A DNA stretch of 64,000 nucleotides from CAZKWG01 sp964615375 (GTDB lineage: Bacteria; Myxococcota_A; UBA796; CAZKWG01): positions 1 through 64,000 of the forward strand of contig CAZTOW010000013.1 of NCBI GenBank assembly GCA_964615375.1, in the 5' to 3' direction. The position numbers and the translations under genes were made by a program. Position 1 is the stretch's first letter, and every line of letters starts with the position of its first letter. Positions 54,083 through 61,654 of the stretch are shown here, one piece after another. Under the pieces are notes generated by a model that saw nothing but the letters and a program-made list of their open reading frames with translations, did not search any database and had not been told where the DNA came from.

Positions 54083-54412
54083 ATGCTCCTCCGCTCCTTC
54101 CTGCTGACCTGCCTGCTGGCCTGCGACCCGGGGCCCGACCCCTGCGCGGAGCTGTGCGCGCTCGCGGCCTCGGTCCAGGGGGAGTGCCTGGCCTCCGACG
54201 GGCTCGACTGGTCGGCGCTGGGCTACGCGGGAGAGGAGGATTATCGCGCCTCCTGCGAGACCTGGGCCTGGGAGCAGCGGCTCCTGGCCGAGGACGCGGG
54301 GGCCGACGAGGACGCGGTCTCCCAGACCTGCGCGGCGCGGGCCGAGGGGCTGGTGGACTGCGCGGCGCTGGCCGCCATCGACTGGGAAGATCCCGCCTGG
54401 GAGGTGCCGTGA
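54083..54412 (+). CDS. Small cysteine-rich lipoprotein in the B12 operon
   Basis: A 109-aa protein with MLLRSFLLTCLLAC (candidate lipidated Cys14) followed by Cys residues in DPCAELC, GECLAS, ASCETW, QTCAAR and DCAAL, which could form disulfides in the periplasm. It is acidic and rich in Ala and Glu, with no recognised family. It begins 3 bp after the preceding gene and overlaps the next one (GTGA), so it is a genuine operon member. A binding or scaffolding role is only inferred. Confidence 0.7.
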   Translation: MLLRSFLLTCLLACDPGPDPCAELCALAASVQGECLASDGLDWSALGYAGEEDYRASCETWAWEQRLLAEDAGADEDAVSQTCAARAEGLVDCAALAAIDWEDPAWEVP

Positions 54413-55962
54413 TCGCGATCCTCGCCCTGATCTGGGGCTGCGCCGAGCCCCCGCCGCCCGCGGTGGATCCCATCTTCGTCCGCGGCGGCCTCATCGTGCC
54501 GGCGGGGCAGGGCCAGGGCCAGGCGCTGCCCGAAGGCAAGGTGCTGATCTCGCGAGACTGGCGGCCGGGTGAGACGGTCACCGTCGCCGAGACCCAGGCC
54601 ATCGCGCCGAAGATCCCCGAGTGCGTGCCGCTCTGGCACGCGCCGCTGGGCGACGTCTCCCGCCTCATCGCCATGGGCGGGGAGGCCCCCGACACCGCGC
54701 TGTCCTGGTCCCCCGACGGGAGCCTGCTGGCGGCGGGCGCGTACACCGGCGAGCTGGTGGTCCTGGACGGCTGGAGCGGCGAGGAGCTGGCGCGCCGGAG
54801 CCTGGCCGAGGGTATGGTCAAGCGCCTCGCCTGGTCGGCGGACGGCCAGACCCTCTACGCCGCCGAGCAGTCCCCCGACGCCTTCCTGTGGGCCTTGAAC
54901 CCCCGGGATCTCACCGAGCGCTGGCGCGTGCGCCTGGCCGACGAGGTGGGCAGCTCCACCCCGCCCCCGGGCGAGGATCTGTACGGGGTCTACACGCTCC
55001 CCACGGCCTACGGGCTCACGGTGCTGCCCTCGGGCGAGCTGCTGGTGGCGACGGGGCACGCCTGGAACGAGGGAGAGACCCGCTACAACCGCGGGCGCAT
55101 GCTGATCTTCGACGCCCGCGGGCAGCGCGTCCGGGCCTGGCCCGAGGCGACCGCCGACGCCGTCTTCTTCGAGCCCCGCCTGGATCCGGAGAGCGGGCTG
55201 GCCATCGCGCCGGTGAACCGCTCGGCCACCGGCCCGCCGCCCGCCGACCTCCCCGTGGACGGGGCCGCGGTGTTGCGGCTCCCCGAGCTCACCCCGGTGG
55301 CCACCATGGTCCCCGAGCCGCTCTCCCCCTGGTTCAAGGAGGCTTTTCTCTGGGAGGCGGTGGACGTCTCGGCGGAGGCCGGGGTGGCGATGCTGGGCCT
55401 GGGCGACGGGCGGGTGCAGCTCTGGCCGCTCGCGGGCGGGGAGCCCACGGTGCTCACGCCGGGGGCGCCGGTCCTCGCGGGCGAGGTGCCCATCGCCGCG
55501 TCGGTGGGCTTCGGGCTCCTCCACGAGGACGCCGCGGTCTTCATCACGTCGAACACCAACATCCCCTACGGCGCCGCCGCCCCGGACCTGCGCCCGCCCT
55601 CGGCCCACCCGGGCGAGAACACGCTGTGGGTGTATGGGCTGGACGGCGCGCTGCGCTGGACCTGGCGGGGTGAGCAGCGGCTGGCCGGGACCTCGGTGGG
55701 GCCGGACGGGCGCACGCTGGTGGTGGGCGCCGGGCCGCGGGTGGCCGACGGCCGCGAGGATCTCTACGGCGCGCTGCTCTTCGATCTCGGGGGCGAGGCC
55801 CGCGGCGGCCAGGAGCGCCTGCTGGCCTTCTGCCCGACGGAGAGCCCGGTCTTCTTCCGCCAGGCCCTCTCGGCGGACGGGCGGGTGGCGGTGGCAGAGG
55901 TGCCCACGCGCGGCGCCGACGGTGGCGTCCGCGGCGCCTACCGGGTGACCGTGCTGCGGTGA
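54409..55962 (+). CDS. WD40-like beta-propeller lipoprotein in the B12 operon
   Basis: A 517-aa lipoprotein. The GTG at 54409 is supported by GGGAGG 4 nt upstream and by GTGA overlap; it gives the very short signal VIAILALIWGC with Cys11 and no basic residue. Propeller blades are visible: LSWSPDGSLLAAGAYTGELV, RLAWSADGQTLYAAEQSPDA, LTVLPSGELLVATGHAW, VAMLGLGDGRVQLWPLAGG and LAGTSVGPDGRTLVVGAG. No catalytic motif. It probably resides in the periplasm or on the outer membrane next to the receptor; function in corrinoid uptake is inferred from position. Confidence 0.82.
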   Translation: MIAILALIWGCAEPPPPAVDPIFVRGGLIVPAGQGQGQALPEGKVLISRDWRPGETVTVAETQAIAPKIPECVPLWHAPLGDVSRLIAMGGEAPDTALSWSPDGSLLAAGAYTGELVVLDGWSGEELARRSLAEGMVKRLAWSADGQTLYAAEQSPDAFLWALNPRDLTERWRVRLADEVGSSTPPPGEDLYGVYTLPTAYGLTVLPSGELLVATGHAWNEGETRYNRGRMLIFDARGQRVRAWPEATADAVFFEPRLDPESGLAIAPVNRSATGPPPADLPVDGAAVLRLPELTPVATMVPEPLSPWFKEAFLWEAVDVSAEAGVAMLGLGDGRVQLWPLAGGEPTVLTPGAPVLAGEVPIAASVGFGLLHEDAAVFITSNTNIPYGAAAPDLRPPSAHPGENTLWVYGLDGALRWTWRGEQRLAGTSVGPDGRTLVVGAGPRVADGREDLYGALLFDLGGEARGGQERLLAFCPTESPVFFRQALSADGRVAVAEVPTRGADGGVRGAYRVTVLR

Positions 55963-57761
55963 GGTCGCCCGCGCTGCTCCTGCTCGGGGTCGCCTGCGCC
56001 GCCGAGCCCGCCCCGCCCCAGGTGAGCGCCGTCCCCGGCGGGGTGGAGGTGCGTTCGGAGCTGCCGGTGGATCGGGTGGTGGTGATGGACGCCTCGGGCG
56101 CTCCCCTGGCCAGCCGCCGCCTCCAGACCCCGCTTCAGCGCGCCACCGTCCCCGCGCCCTGGTCGCCCGGCGCTCCACTTCAGGTCGAGGTTCGGGCGGG
56201 CGAGCGGAGCTGGACCCTCGCCGTCCAGACCCCTGCCCTCGGCCCGGCCTCGCTGTCCCTGCAGGCCCCGCTCGGCCAGGAGGCGGAGGCGGTCGACGAC
56301 GGCGACCGCTTCACGATCCGCGCCGTCCCGGGGGCGCGCGTGCAGGTAGGGCTGAGCGTGCAGGCCCACGCCCCCGCGCTGGCCCGGGTGAGCCGCGGCG
56401 GGGCGGTGGAGGAGCGCACCCTCCAGACCACCGGAGAGCGCGCCCTGCTGACCTGGGAGGCTCCCTCCTGCGCCGGCGAGCGCTGCGCGGCGGAGGAGCC
56501 GGTGGAGGTGGCGCTGAGCCCCCTCGATCGCCCGGACGAGCAGACGCTCTCCCGCTTCACCCTGCGCACCGAGCAGATCCCGCTGGAGGAGGCCCGCGCC
56601 CAGCTCGCCCTGGAGGGGGTGTTCTTCCCCGCCGACCAGCTCGGGCTCGCCGACCTCGTGCGCCCGCCCGACCGCGTGACCCTGCCCTCGGACGGCTGGC
56701 TGGCGCTGCTGGACGCCGCGGGGCTGGGCTTCCGGGTGCGGGAGCCGGGCGCGCCCTGGGCCTGGCAGGGGGTCAGCCTGCGGAACAGCGGGGACAAGGC
56801 CATCAACGTCGTCGTGCGCGCCCGGATCCTCGGGCCGGACGGCGCCCCCGATCCCGCCTTCCGGCCGCGCCTGCGCGACGCGGACGACGGGACCGGGACC
56901 GTCAGCGTGCTCCTGCGGGTGCCGGCGGGCGCGGAGGCGCGGGCGGCGCTGCCGGTCTTCGTCGATCCGCCGAAGCTGGGCGCCGGCCCGTGGACCCGGG
57001 CGGTGGAGGTCACGCCGCTGGGGAGCTCCACGCCGCTCCTGTCCTGGAGCGGGCCGCTGGGGGTGAGCCGAGGCAGCGCGATGGTCAGCGCCGGGCTGGG
57101 GCTCACGCTGCTGGCGGCCATGGCGGGCGTGGGCTGGGCGGGGCGGCGCATGCCGGGCTGGCTGCGGGACGCGCGCACCTCGGAGCTCACGACCATCGCC
57201 CTCTTCGGCGCGCTGAGCTTCTCCGTGAGCGCGCTCAGCCAGCTCGTCAGCATGGGGGTCAGCGCGCTGCTGGGGCCCTTCTCCGCCTTCCTCACCGGCA
57301 TCCTGGACGACGCGCTGCGCACGGCCCTGTGGGCGGCGCTGATCACCCTGCTGCCGCGCCCCGGCGTCGTGACCCTGGCGCTGGTGGTGGGCTGGCTGCT
57401 GCGCGTGCTGGCGCTGGGCAGCATGGGGCCGGTGGACCTGCTCTTCGTGGGCAGCCACGTCTTCTGGCTGGAGAGCTGCCTTTGGCTGTGCGGGATCACG
57501 CGCGGCGCGACGACCGCAGAGGGGGGGCGCTGGCGGGAGGGCGCGCGCGTCGGGAGGGCCTTGCGGCTGGGGTTGGGCTTCGGGGTGGCGTCCGCGCTCT
57601 CCACGGCCAGCGGGCTGGCCATGAGCGCCGCCTTCTACCGGCTCTTCTACGCGGAGTGGTACGCCATCGCCCTGGTGGCCCTTCCGGGCTTCCTCTACAG
57701 CTTCGTGGCGGCGGGCCTGGCGACGCGCTTCGCCGACGCGCTGCGCCGGGTGGAGCCCTGA
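55959..57761 (+). CDS. ECF transporter S-component fused to a large periplasmic lipoprotein domain
   Basis: A 600-aa fusion beginning at GTG 55959 (GTGA overlap). MRSPALLLLGVAC is a lipoprotein-type signal with Cys13. Residues ~20-370 are a soluble beta-rich domain of unknown fold with a Cys pair (SCAGERC). Residues ~374-600 are membrane-spanning: the stretch ELTTIALFGALSFSVSALSQ, GVSALLGPFSAFLTGILDDA and LYSFVAAGLATRFADALRRV has the length and pattern of ECF S-components (substrate-specific subunits of energy-coupling-factor importers). The B12 riboswitch upstream suggests a cobalamin or cobalt substrate. It is immediately followed by the ECF ATPase-T gene. A lipid-anchored S-component is very unusual. 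Confidence 0.82.
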   Translation: MRSPALLLLGVACAAEPAPPQVSAVPGGVEVRSELPVDRVVVMDASGAPLASRRLQTPLQRATVPAPWSPGAPLQVEVRAGERSWTLAVQTPALGPASLSLQAPLGQEAEAVDDGDRFTIRAVPGARVQVGLSVQAHAPALARVSRGGAVEERTLQTTGERALLTWEAPSCAGERCAAEEPVEVALSPLDRPDEQTLSRFTLRTEQIPLEEARAQLALEGVFFPADQLGLADLVRPPDRVTLPSDGWLALLDAAGLGFRVREPGAPWAWQGVSLRNSGDKAINVVVRARILGPDGAPDPAFRPRLRDADDGTGTVSVLLRVPAGAEARAALPVFVDPPKLGAGPWTRAVEVTPLGSSTPLLSWSGPLGVSRGSAMVSAGLGLTLLAAMAGVGWAGRRMPGWLRDARTSELTTIALFGALSFSVSALSQLVSMGVSALLGPFSAFLTGILDDALRTALWAALITLLPRPGVVTLALVVGWLLRVLALGSMGPVDLLFVGSHVFWLESCLWLCGITRGATTAEGGRWREGARVGRALRLGLGFGVASALSTASGLAMSAAFYRLFYAEWYAIALVALPGFLYSFVAAGLATRFADALRRVEP

Positions 57762-59944
57762 TGCTCCTGCTTCGCGGCGTGAGCTGGCGTTACCCGACGG
57801 GGGCGGGGCCCGCGCTGGGTCCCGTGGATCTGGAGCTCCGGGCGGGAGAGTTCGCCCTGCTGACCGGGCCCACGGGCTGCGGGAAGTCCACGCTCCTGCG
57901 GCTGGCGGCCGGGCTGCTCCAGCGCCACGGCCACGGCGCGCTGACCGGGGAGATCCGCGTCGATGACCAGGATCCGGCGGCGCTGGCCCCGGCGGAGCGG
58001 GCCCGGCGGCTGGGCTTCGTGAGCCAGGAGCCCTCCGACCAGATCGTCGCGGGCACGCTGCTGGACGAGGTGAGCTTCGGGATGGAGAGCGTGGGCTGGC
58101 CCTCCGACGAGCTCGCCCCGCGCGCGCTGTTGCACCTGCGCCTGCTGGGCCTGCCCCTGGAGCCAGGGCGCTCCCCGCGGGCGCTCTCCGGGGGCCAGCG
58201 CCAGCGCCTGGTGGTGGCGGCGGCGCTCTCGGCCGGGGCCCGCCTGCTGCTGCTGGACGAGCCCCTCTCCCAGCTCGACCCGCCCGGGGCTCAGGCCCTG
58301 CTGGCCCTGCTGCGCGAGACGGCGCGGCGCGGGGTGGCGGTGCTGATGGTGGAGCACCGGGTGGATTCATGCAGATTGCATGTGGATCGGGTGATCTTCA
58401 TGCAGGAGGGTCGGGTGGTCGGCGACGGCCCGCCCCCCGCGGCGAGGGCGCCCGCGATCGTGGTGGCCTCCGAGGCTCCTGACCCGGCCGAGGGCCCCGC
58501 GCTGGTGGCGGCCGAGGGCCTCACGGTCCGCTACGGCCCGACGCTGGCGCTGCGGGAGCTCTCGATCCAGGTCCACGCGGGCGAGCGGGCGGCGCTGCTG
58601 GGCGTGAACGGCTCGGGCAAGAGCTCGCTCATCGGGGCGCTGTCCGGGCGGCTGAAGGTCGGGGGGGTGCGGCGGGCCGTGCGCGCGGTGGAGGTGCCGC
58701 AGGAGGCGGACCTCACCCTGTTTGGGGAGACCGTGCTGGACGAGCTCTCTTATGCGCCGCGGGAGCGGGGGCTGGGCCCGGAGGCGGCGCGGGAGCGGGC
58801 GCTCGCGGCGGCGCGCCAGCTCTCGGTGGACGACCTGCTGGATCGCCCGCCCCAGGCGCTCTCGCGCGGCCAGCGGCTGCGGGTGGCGGTGGCGGCGAGC
58901 CTGACGGTGGACGCGCCGCTGCTGCTCCTGGACGAGCCGACCGCCGGCCAGGACCAGGAGCAGGTGGAGCGCATGATGGCGGGCCTGCGGGCGGCGCTGG
59001 GGCCCGGATCGGCGCTGGTCTTCGCCACCCACGATCTGGGGCTGGCCGAGCGCCACGCGACGCGGCGGGTGGTGCTGGAGGCGGCGCCGGAGACCCAGAC
59101 CTCGGACGAGACGGTGACGCCCACCCCGGAGGCCCGCTGGCTCCCCGATCCGCGCGCCCGACTGGGCCTGCTCCTGGCGGCCAGCCTCGCCGGGCTCGCG
59201 CTGGACCGGCCGCTCTCGCTGGGGATCCTCTGCGGGCTCACCGCGCTGCCCCTGCTCCTCCTTCGCATCGAGCGCCGCTGGCTGGGCGGCGGGATCCTGG
59301 CGGCGCTCACGCTGGTCTGGAGCACCACCCTCTCGCAGGGCCTGTTCTACGCCGACGAGCCGCGGGTGGCGGTCCTGAGCCTCGGGCCCCTGCCGCTCTA
59401 CCGCGAGGGCCTGCTCCACGGGCTCACCCAGTCGCTGCGCCTGCTGGCGATGACCTTCGGCGGGCTCTCGCTCTCGGTCTCCACCTCGCCCGACCGCCTG
59501 TTCATGGCCTTGCAGGCGCTCCGCGTGCCCTTCGGCGTGGGCTTCCTGGCGGTCACGGCCCTGCGCTTCGTGCCCGAGGTCGGGCGCGAGTGGCTCACGG
59601 TCCGCGCCGCCCGCGCCGCCCGCGGTCGCCCCATCTGGCGCCGCGCCCCCTGGGCCTGGGTGGCCGAGGAGGTCGCCCTGCTGCGCCCGGTGGTGGCCCG
59701 CTCGCTCCGCCGCGCCCGCGCCCTGGCCGAGAGCCTGGACGCTCGCGGCTTCGACCCCTCCGCCCCCCGCTCGCGCTACCGGCCGCTCACGATGGGCCGG
59801 GGCGAGGCCGGGATCCTGGCTCTCGCGCTCACGGCGGCCCTCCTGCTGCTCCTGGCCCGCGGCCTGTATCTGCTGTACACGGCGGAGCTGCTGTACGTGC
59901 CGGCGCTCCGGCCGCTGTATGGGTGGGTGCGGGGGTGGATGTAG
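57761..59944 (+). CDS. Fused ECF transporter: two ABC ATPases plus T-component
   Basis: A 727-aa three-domain protein whose ATG overlaps the preceding stop (TGATG). ABC domain 1 (residues ~1-225) has Walker A GPTGCGKST, signature LSGGQRQR and Walker B LLLLDEP. ABC domain 2 (~250-450) has GVNGSGKSS, a degenerate signature LSRGQRLR and LLLDEPTAGQDQEQ. Residues ~465-727 are the transmembrane T-component, with both EcfT coupling motifs (RAARAARG and ESLDARG). Normally EcfA1, EcfA2 and EcfT are separate proteins. Together with the upstream S-component it makes a complete importer, presumably for cobalamin. Confidence 0.92.
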   Translation: MLLLRGVSWRYPTGAGPALGPVDLELRAGEFALLTGPTGCGKSTLLRLAAGLLQRHGHGALTGEIRVDDQDPAALAPAERARRLGFVSQEPSDQIVAGTLLDEVSFGMESVGWPSDELAPRALLHLRLLGLPLEPGRSPRALSGGQRQRLVVAAALSAGARLLLLDEPLSQLDPPGAQALLALLRETARRGVAVLMVEHRVDSCRLHVDRVIFMQEGRVVGDGPPPAARAPAIVVASEAPDPAEGPALVAAEGLTVRYGPTLALRELSIQVHAGERAALLGVNGSGKSSLIGALSGRLKVGGVRRAVRAVEVPQEADLTLFGETVLDELSYAPRERGLGPEAARERALAAARQLSVDDLLDRPPQALSRGQRLRVAVAASLTVDAPLLLLDEPTAGQDQEQVERMMAGLRAALGPGSALVFATHDLGLAERHATRRVVLEAAPETQTSDETVTPTPEARWLPDPRARLGLLLAASLAGLALDRPLSLGILCGLTALPLLLLRIERRWLGGGILAALTLVWSTTLSQGLFYADEPRVAVLSLGPLPLYREGLLHGLTQSLRLLAMTFGGLSLSVSTSPDRLFMALQALRVPFGVGFLAVTALRFVPEVGREWLTVRAARAARGRPIWRRAPWAWVAEEVALLRPVVARSLRRARALAESLDARGFDPSAPRSRYRPLTMGRGEAGILALALTAALLLLLARGLYLLYTAELLYVPALRPLYGWVRGWM

Positions 59945-59961
59945 CTGCTGGAGTGAGAATT

Positions 59962-60963
59962 TCAGGGCACGCTGCGCAGGCAGAGCGCGCTGGGCGCGGC
60001 CTGACGGACAAAAGACAGGTGTTCATCCCTCGAAGGAAACGATCGCTCTCCGTCGTTTTCCATGCTGACTTTCATCGAGCCAAGGCAACAGCTGTGCGAG
60101 TCCCTCGGAGGAACGGATCCGCGCCCCCGAGAGGGGAGGTCGACCAGATGGGAAGGAGGACTCGTGGGGGTCAGCTGCGCACACCGCTTGGAGAGCTGTG
60201 TACAGGCGATATGAACCTCAGGGGCAGCGGCGAGCACGCCGGCGACGACCTCGGGCCGCGGGTTCTCGTGAGTTCCTCGGCCGATGGAGAACAGGACGCG
60301 GGAGGGCCGCACGAGCGCTGTCAGCTCGCTGGCGAACCGCGCAGGATCTTCGCCGCCGCCTGGCCTGCCTCCATGATGGGGGAAGACCAGGTGCTCAGCG
60401 TGGAGTGGCGCTCCTTCGGCCTTCAACCGCTCGAGACCGCCGCGATCGAGGTCTCCAGGAAACAGCACCAGACCGCGACCACCCCGACTCACCTTCACCA
60501 CGCCCGAGAGGCTGTTTGAAGTCAGAGCGCGGCCATGGAGATCTACCCCTTGCACGGTGGACAACTCGGTCACGGCGGAGGGGTGAAGAATGGTCACCTC
60601 GAGCTCCCCAGAGGGCAGTCGGTCGTTCTCGTCCACGGTCAGTGCGTGCCGCACCGTCCCTCGCTGGCGAGCATCCGCGAGCGCTCTCTTGAAGTCCTGC
60701 CAGGCCCCTGACCTGCGTGGATCCCCGTTGACCAGAACCTGCCCGATCTTCAACCCAGGTTGGCAGAGGAGCTGAATGGCCCCGCCAAGATGGTCTGCGT
60801 CGGCGTGGGACACGATGAGGGTGTGAATGTTGTCTACCCGAAGCAGTTCGAGCGTCTCCAGCAGCGTCGAGCCCTGGCCTGCGTCGATCACCGTCACCGT
60901 GGCGCGATCCCGAACCACGGCCGCGTTCCCATGTCCGACATCGAGCACAAGTATCTCAGACAT
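59962..60963 (-). CDS. ComEC-like metallo-beta-lactamase-fold hydrolase
   Basis: A 333-aa MBL-fold protein starting at ATG 60963 inside the receiver gene's last codons (8-nt overlap). MSEILVLDVGHGNAAVVRDR resembles the ComEC C-terminal domain. Metal ligands are in VSHADADHLGGAIQ (HxDxDH), LVLFPGDLDRGG and VFPHHGGRPGG. The C-terminus has Cys in HIACTQLSKRCAQL and SHSCCLGSMKVS, shared with a group of MBL proteins often found beside ATPase and receiver genes. In this class the activity is nuclease or phosphodiesterase-like; here it is the likely effector of the cassette. Last gene of a three-gene operon with reduced GC. Confidence 0.8.
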   Translation of the reverse strand: MSEILVLDVGHGNAAVVRDRATVTVIDAGQGSTLLETLELLRVDNIHTLIVSHADADHLGGAIQLLCQPGLKIGQVLVNGDPRRSGAWQDFKRALADARQRGTVRHALTVDENDRLPSGELEVTILHPSAVTELSTVQGVDLHGRALTSNSLSGVVKVSRGGRGLVLFPGDLDRGGLERLKAEGAPLHAEHLVFPHHGGRPGGGEDPARFASELTALVRPSRVLFSIGRGTHENPRPEVVAGVLAAAPEVHIACTQLSKRCAQLTPTSPPSHLVDLPSRGRGSVPPRDSHSCCLGSMKVSMENDGERSFPSRDEHLSFVRQAAPSALCLRSVP

Positions 60964-61654
60964 CAGCATCCTCGAGCGCAACAGGCGGAGCGAGCTCAAA
61001 GTCCACCAGATACAGGTCGGCGACGTCCTCTGCGCCCGTGTTCACCTTGGCGAAGAAATATGAGTCAGGTTGCGCCTTAGCTCGCAACGACTCAGGCAGC
61101 AGGTCGATGGGGAACCGAACATTGACATGACTCTTCCATCCAGGAAGGATCGCGTCGAGTACCGTGAGGCCGCGCTCGTCGGTCCTCTCCAAGACATGAA
61201 CGAGAGTTCGCCAGGGCCTCCGCCATGGCCGCAGATCTCCGTTGAGCTCGGCGACGCAATCATCCAGTCCTTGCTGGAAGACCAGCTCATCGAAGCCCTG
61301 TCGAGGGAGCACCACCGGAAGCGTCCTTCGGTGCTGACGTATTGTGGTATCGCAGTCCGTCTGATTTAGAACCGTGAGAAGAAGCCCTGGTTGTCCTTGC
61401 CGAATCCACTGCGCCAGCAGACTCGCTCCGCTGTACGAGACGGACTGCTTCACATTCAGGCGGTGGTCGCAGACGAGGACATTGCCCCGGGAACGGGCGA
61501 GCCCCAGCATCTCTTCCAGGTTCGCCTTCAGATCCGTTATCGGGAAAGGCTGGTATCCACTGTCGCTGACGAGGTTGGCCACCTCCTCAGCGTTGTCTGG
61601 ATCGTCGTCCACGATCACCACTCTTCGCAGCTCGATTGAACTGACCTGGATCAT
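60956..61654 (-). CDS. Receiver-domain protein with unknown C-terminal domain
   Basis: A 232-aa protein. Residues ~10-125 are a phosphoacceptor receiver: RRVVIVDDDPDNAEEVANLV supplies the acidic pocket and NVLVCDHRLN the phosphorylated Asp, with LLTVLNQT as the Thr region. Residues ~130-232 are not a DNA-binding output domain; YFFAKVNTGAEDVADLYLVD is a distinctive C-terminal motif. It should receive phosphate from the adjacent histidine kinase (ATGA overlap) and act through the MBL protein by protein contact; that wiring is inferred. Confidence 0.8.
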   Translation of the reverse strand: MIQVSSIELRRVVIVDDDPDNAEEVANLVSDSGYQPFPITDLKANLEEMLGLARSRGNVLVCDHRLNVKQSVSYSGASLLAQWIRQGQPGLLLTVLNQTDCDTTIRQHRRTLPVVLPRQGFDELVFQQGLDDCVAELNGDLRPWRRPWRTLVHVLERTDERGLTVLDAILPGWKSHVNVRFPIDLLPESLRAKAQPDSYFFAKVNTGAEDVADLYLVDFELAPPVALEDADV

